NCBI GenBank assembly: GCA_047619485.1
Contig: JBLHKE010000104.1
Location: forward strand, 1-14,450
Direction: 5' to 3'
Source of the DNA: JBLHKE01 sp047619485
GTDB lineage: Bacteria; Verrucomicrobiota; Verrucomicrobiia; Verrucomicrobiales; DEV007
Length of the DNA stretch: 14,450 nucleotides
In this document: positions 13,998 through 14,450 of the stretch, in pieces
How positions within the stretch are numbered: the first letter of the stretch is position 1
Layout: each line of letters starts with the position of its first letter
Position numbers and translations under genes: made by a program
The notes under the pieces: generated by a model
Told to the model about the DNA's origin: nothing
Seen by the model: the letters and a program-made list of their open reading frames with translations, nothing else
The model's database searches: none

Positions 13998-14450
13998 TCA
14001 GCGCCGCTCGCTCCCAAGAAATTCCGCCGCGCGCTGTTCGGACCAGAATTCCCCGCCCGCCCGCCGCAGCACAAAGCCAACGTGGCCACCGTTCTCGGGA
14101 TTCTCGAAGAAAAAATGTTCGCTCGCCGCGGCCGCCTCATGTGGGTGGCATTCTGGGGGAAGGAAGGGATCGTCCTGCGCGTTCACCAGTAAGGTTGGCA
14201 CCCGAATCTCGCTGAGCAACGGCTTCGAACTACAGCGCGCCCAGTAATCCTCCGCGCCCGCAAAACCATTCATCGGCGCGGTGTATCTTTCGTCGAACTC
14301 GCGGAAGGTGCGCATTTCATCGAGGCCGTGATCTTCCACTTCGCCAGGGTGCGATTCGATCTTCAGGCGGATCTTCATGCGCAGGCATTTAAGGAAGCGC
14401 GCCATGTAGAGGTGCTGCGCCCTGCCCGCCATCTTGTCTGCGCTGCTCGC
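13998..14450 (-). CDS. YheT-like alpha/beta hydrolase, 5' part missing
   Basis: The frame is open to the right edge, so only the C-terminal 150 residues are seen. They match the COG0429/YheT family of alpha/beta hydrolases (a group that includes bacterial YheT and eukaryotic ABHD1/3 relatives): TFREFDERYTAPMNGF in the cap region, then AEDYWARCSSKPLLSEI. The catalytic Asp lies in VPTLLVNAQDDPFLP and the catalytic His in NGGHVGF. The nucleophile Ser motif would be upstream, outside the window. Substrates of the bacterial family are poorly known, probably esters. It ends 398 nt before the DUF4190-like operon on the same strand; the distance and an intervening repeat argue against co-transcription. 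Confidence 0.9.
   Translation of the reverse strand, partial: ASSADKMAGRAQHLYMARFLKCLRMKIRLKIESHPGEVEDHGLDEMRTFREFDERYTAPMNGFAGAEDYWARCSSKPLLSEIRVPTLLVNAQDDPFLPPECHPHEAAAASEHFFFENPENGGHVGFVLRRAGGEFWSEQRAAEFLGSERR

Overview
This GC-rich window most likely comes from a member of the Verrucomicrobiota, possibly near the Rubritalea/Verrucomicrobiales group. That placement is inferred from gene content: two secreted formylglycine sulfatases, a Tat-exported DUF1552 protein, a DUF4190-like/DUF2752 membrane operon, and many short repeats between genes. No rRNA, tRNA, CRISPR array, phage gene or transposase is visible. I see no defence system or secondary-metabolite cluster. The window reads as chromosomal housekeeping and scavenging genes separated by repeats.

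Layout. At 1-1266 (+) lies the 3' part of a SelO protein adenylyltransferase. It converges on msrB (1287-1745, -), methionine-R-sulfoxide reductase. After a repeat and a small coding remnant comes a DUF1552 protein (2032-3306, +), facing a single-HKD phospholipase D-like protein with a cysteine-rich tail (3441-3965, -). leuA (4234-5757, +) converges on an MBL-fold hydrolase (6055-6747, -). A small membrane protein (6980-7399, +) lies 25 nt before a secreted sulfatase (7425-8828, +), which converges on a second sulfatase (9306-10919, -). lysA (11066-12361, +) diverges from that sulfatase and converges on a three-gene minus-strand operon (13599 to 12497): two tandem 110-residue DUF4190-like paralogues and a DUF2752 protein. 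The window ends in a partial YheT-like alpha/beta hydrolase (13998-14450, -).

How they work together. leuA and lysA are leucine and lysine/peptidoglycan biosynthesis genes with no pathway partners here. The sulfatases point to degradation of sulfated polysaccharides, a common trait of this phylum. SelO and MsrB both belong to oxidative-stress and redox physiology, but they are convergent and not an operon.

The most distinctive feature is the repeat content. At least four repeat families occupy the intergenic spaces: an 89-bp element with 33-bp inverted arms plus a solo copy; a 163-bp element with 27-bp inverted ends; a ~100-bp repeat present twice in opposite orientations; and a repeat of the TTTAACCGCAGAT type placed exactly at the stop codons of two genes. 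In several places the repeat supplies the stop codon of the adjacent gene. These are non-autonomous repeats of unknown function, and they are the best candidates here for something not well described.
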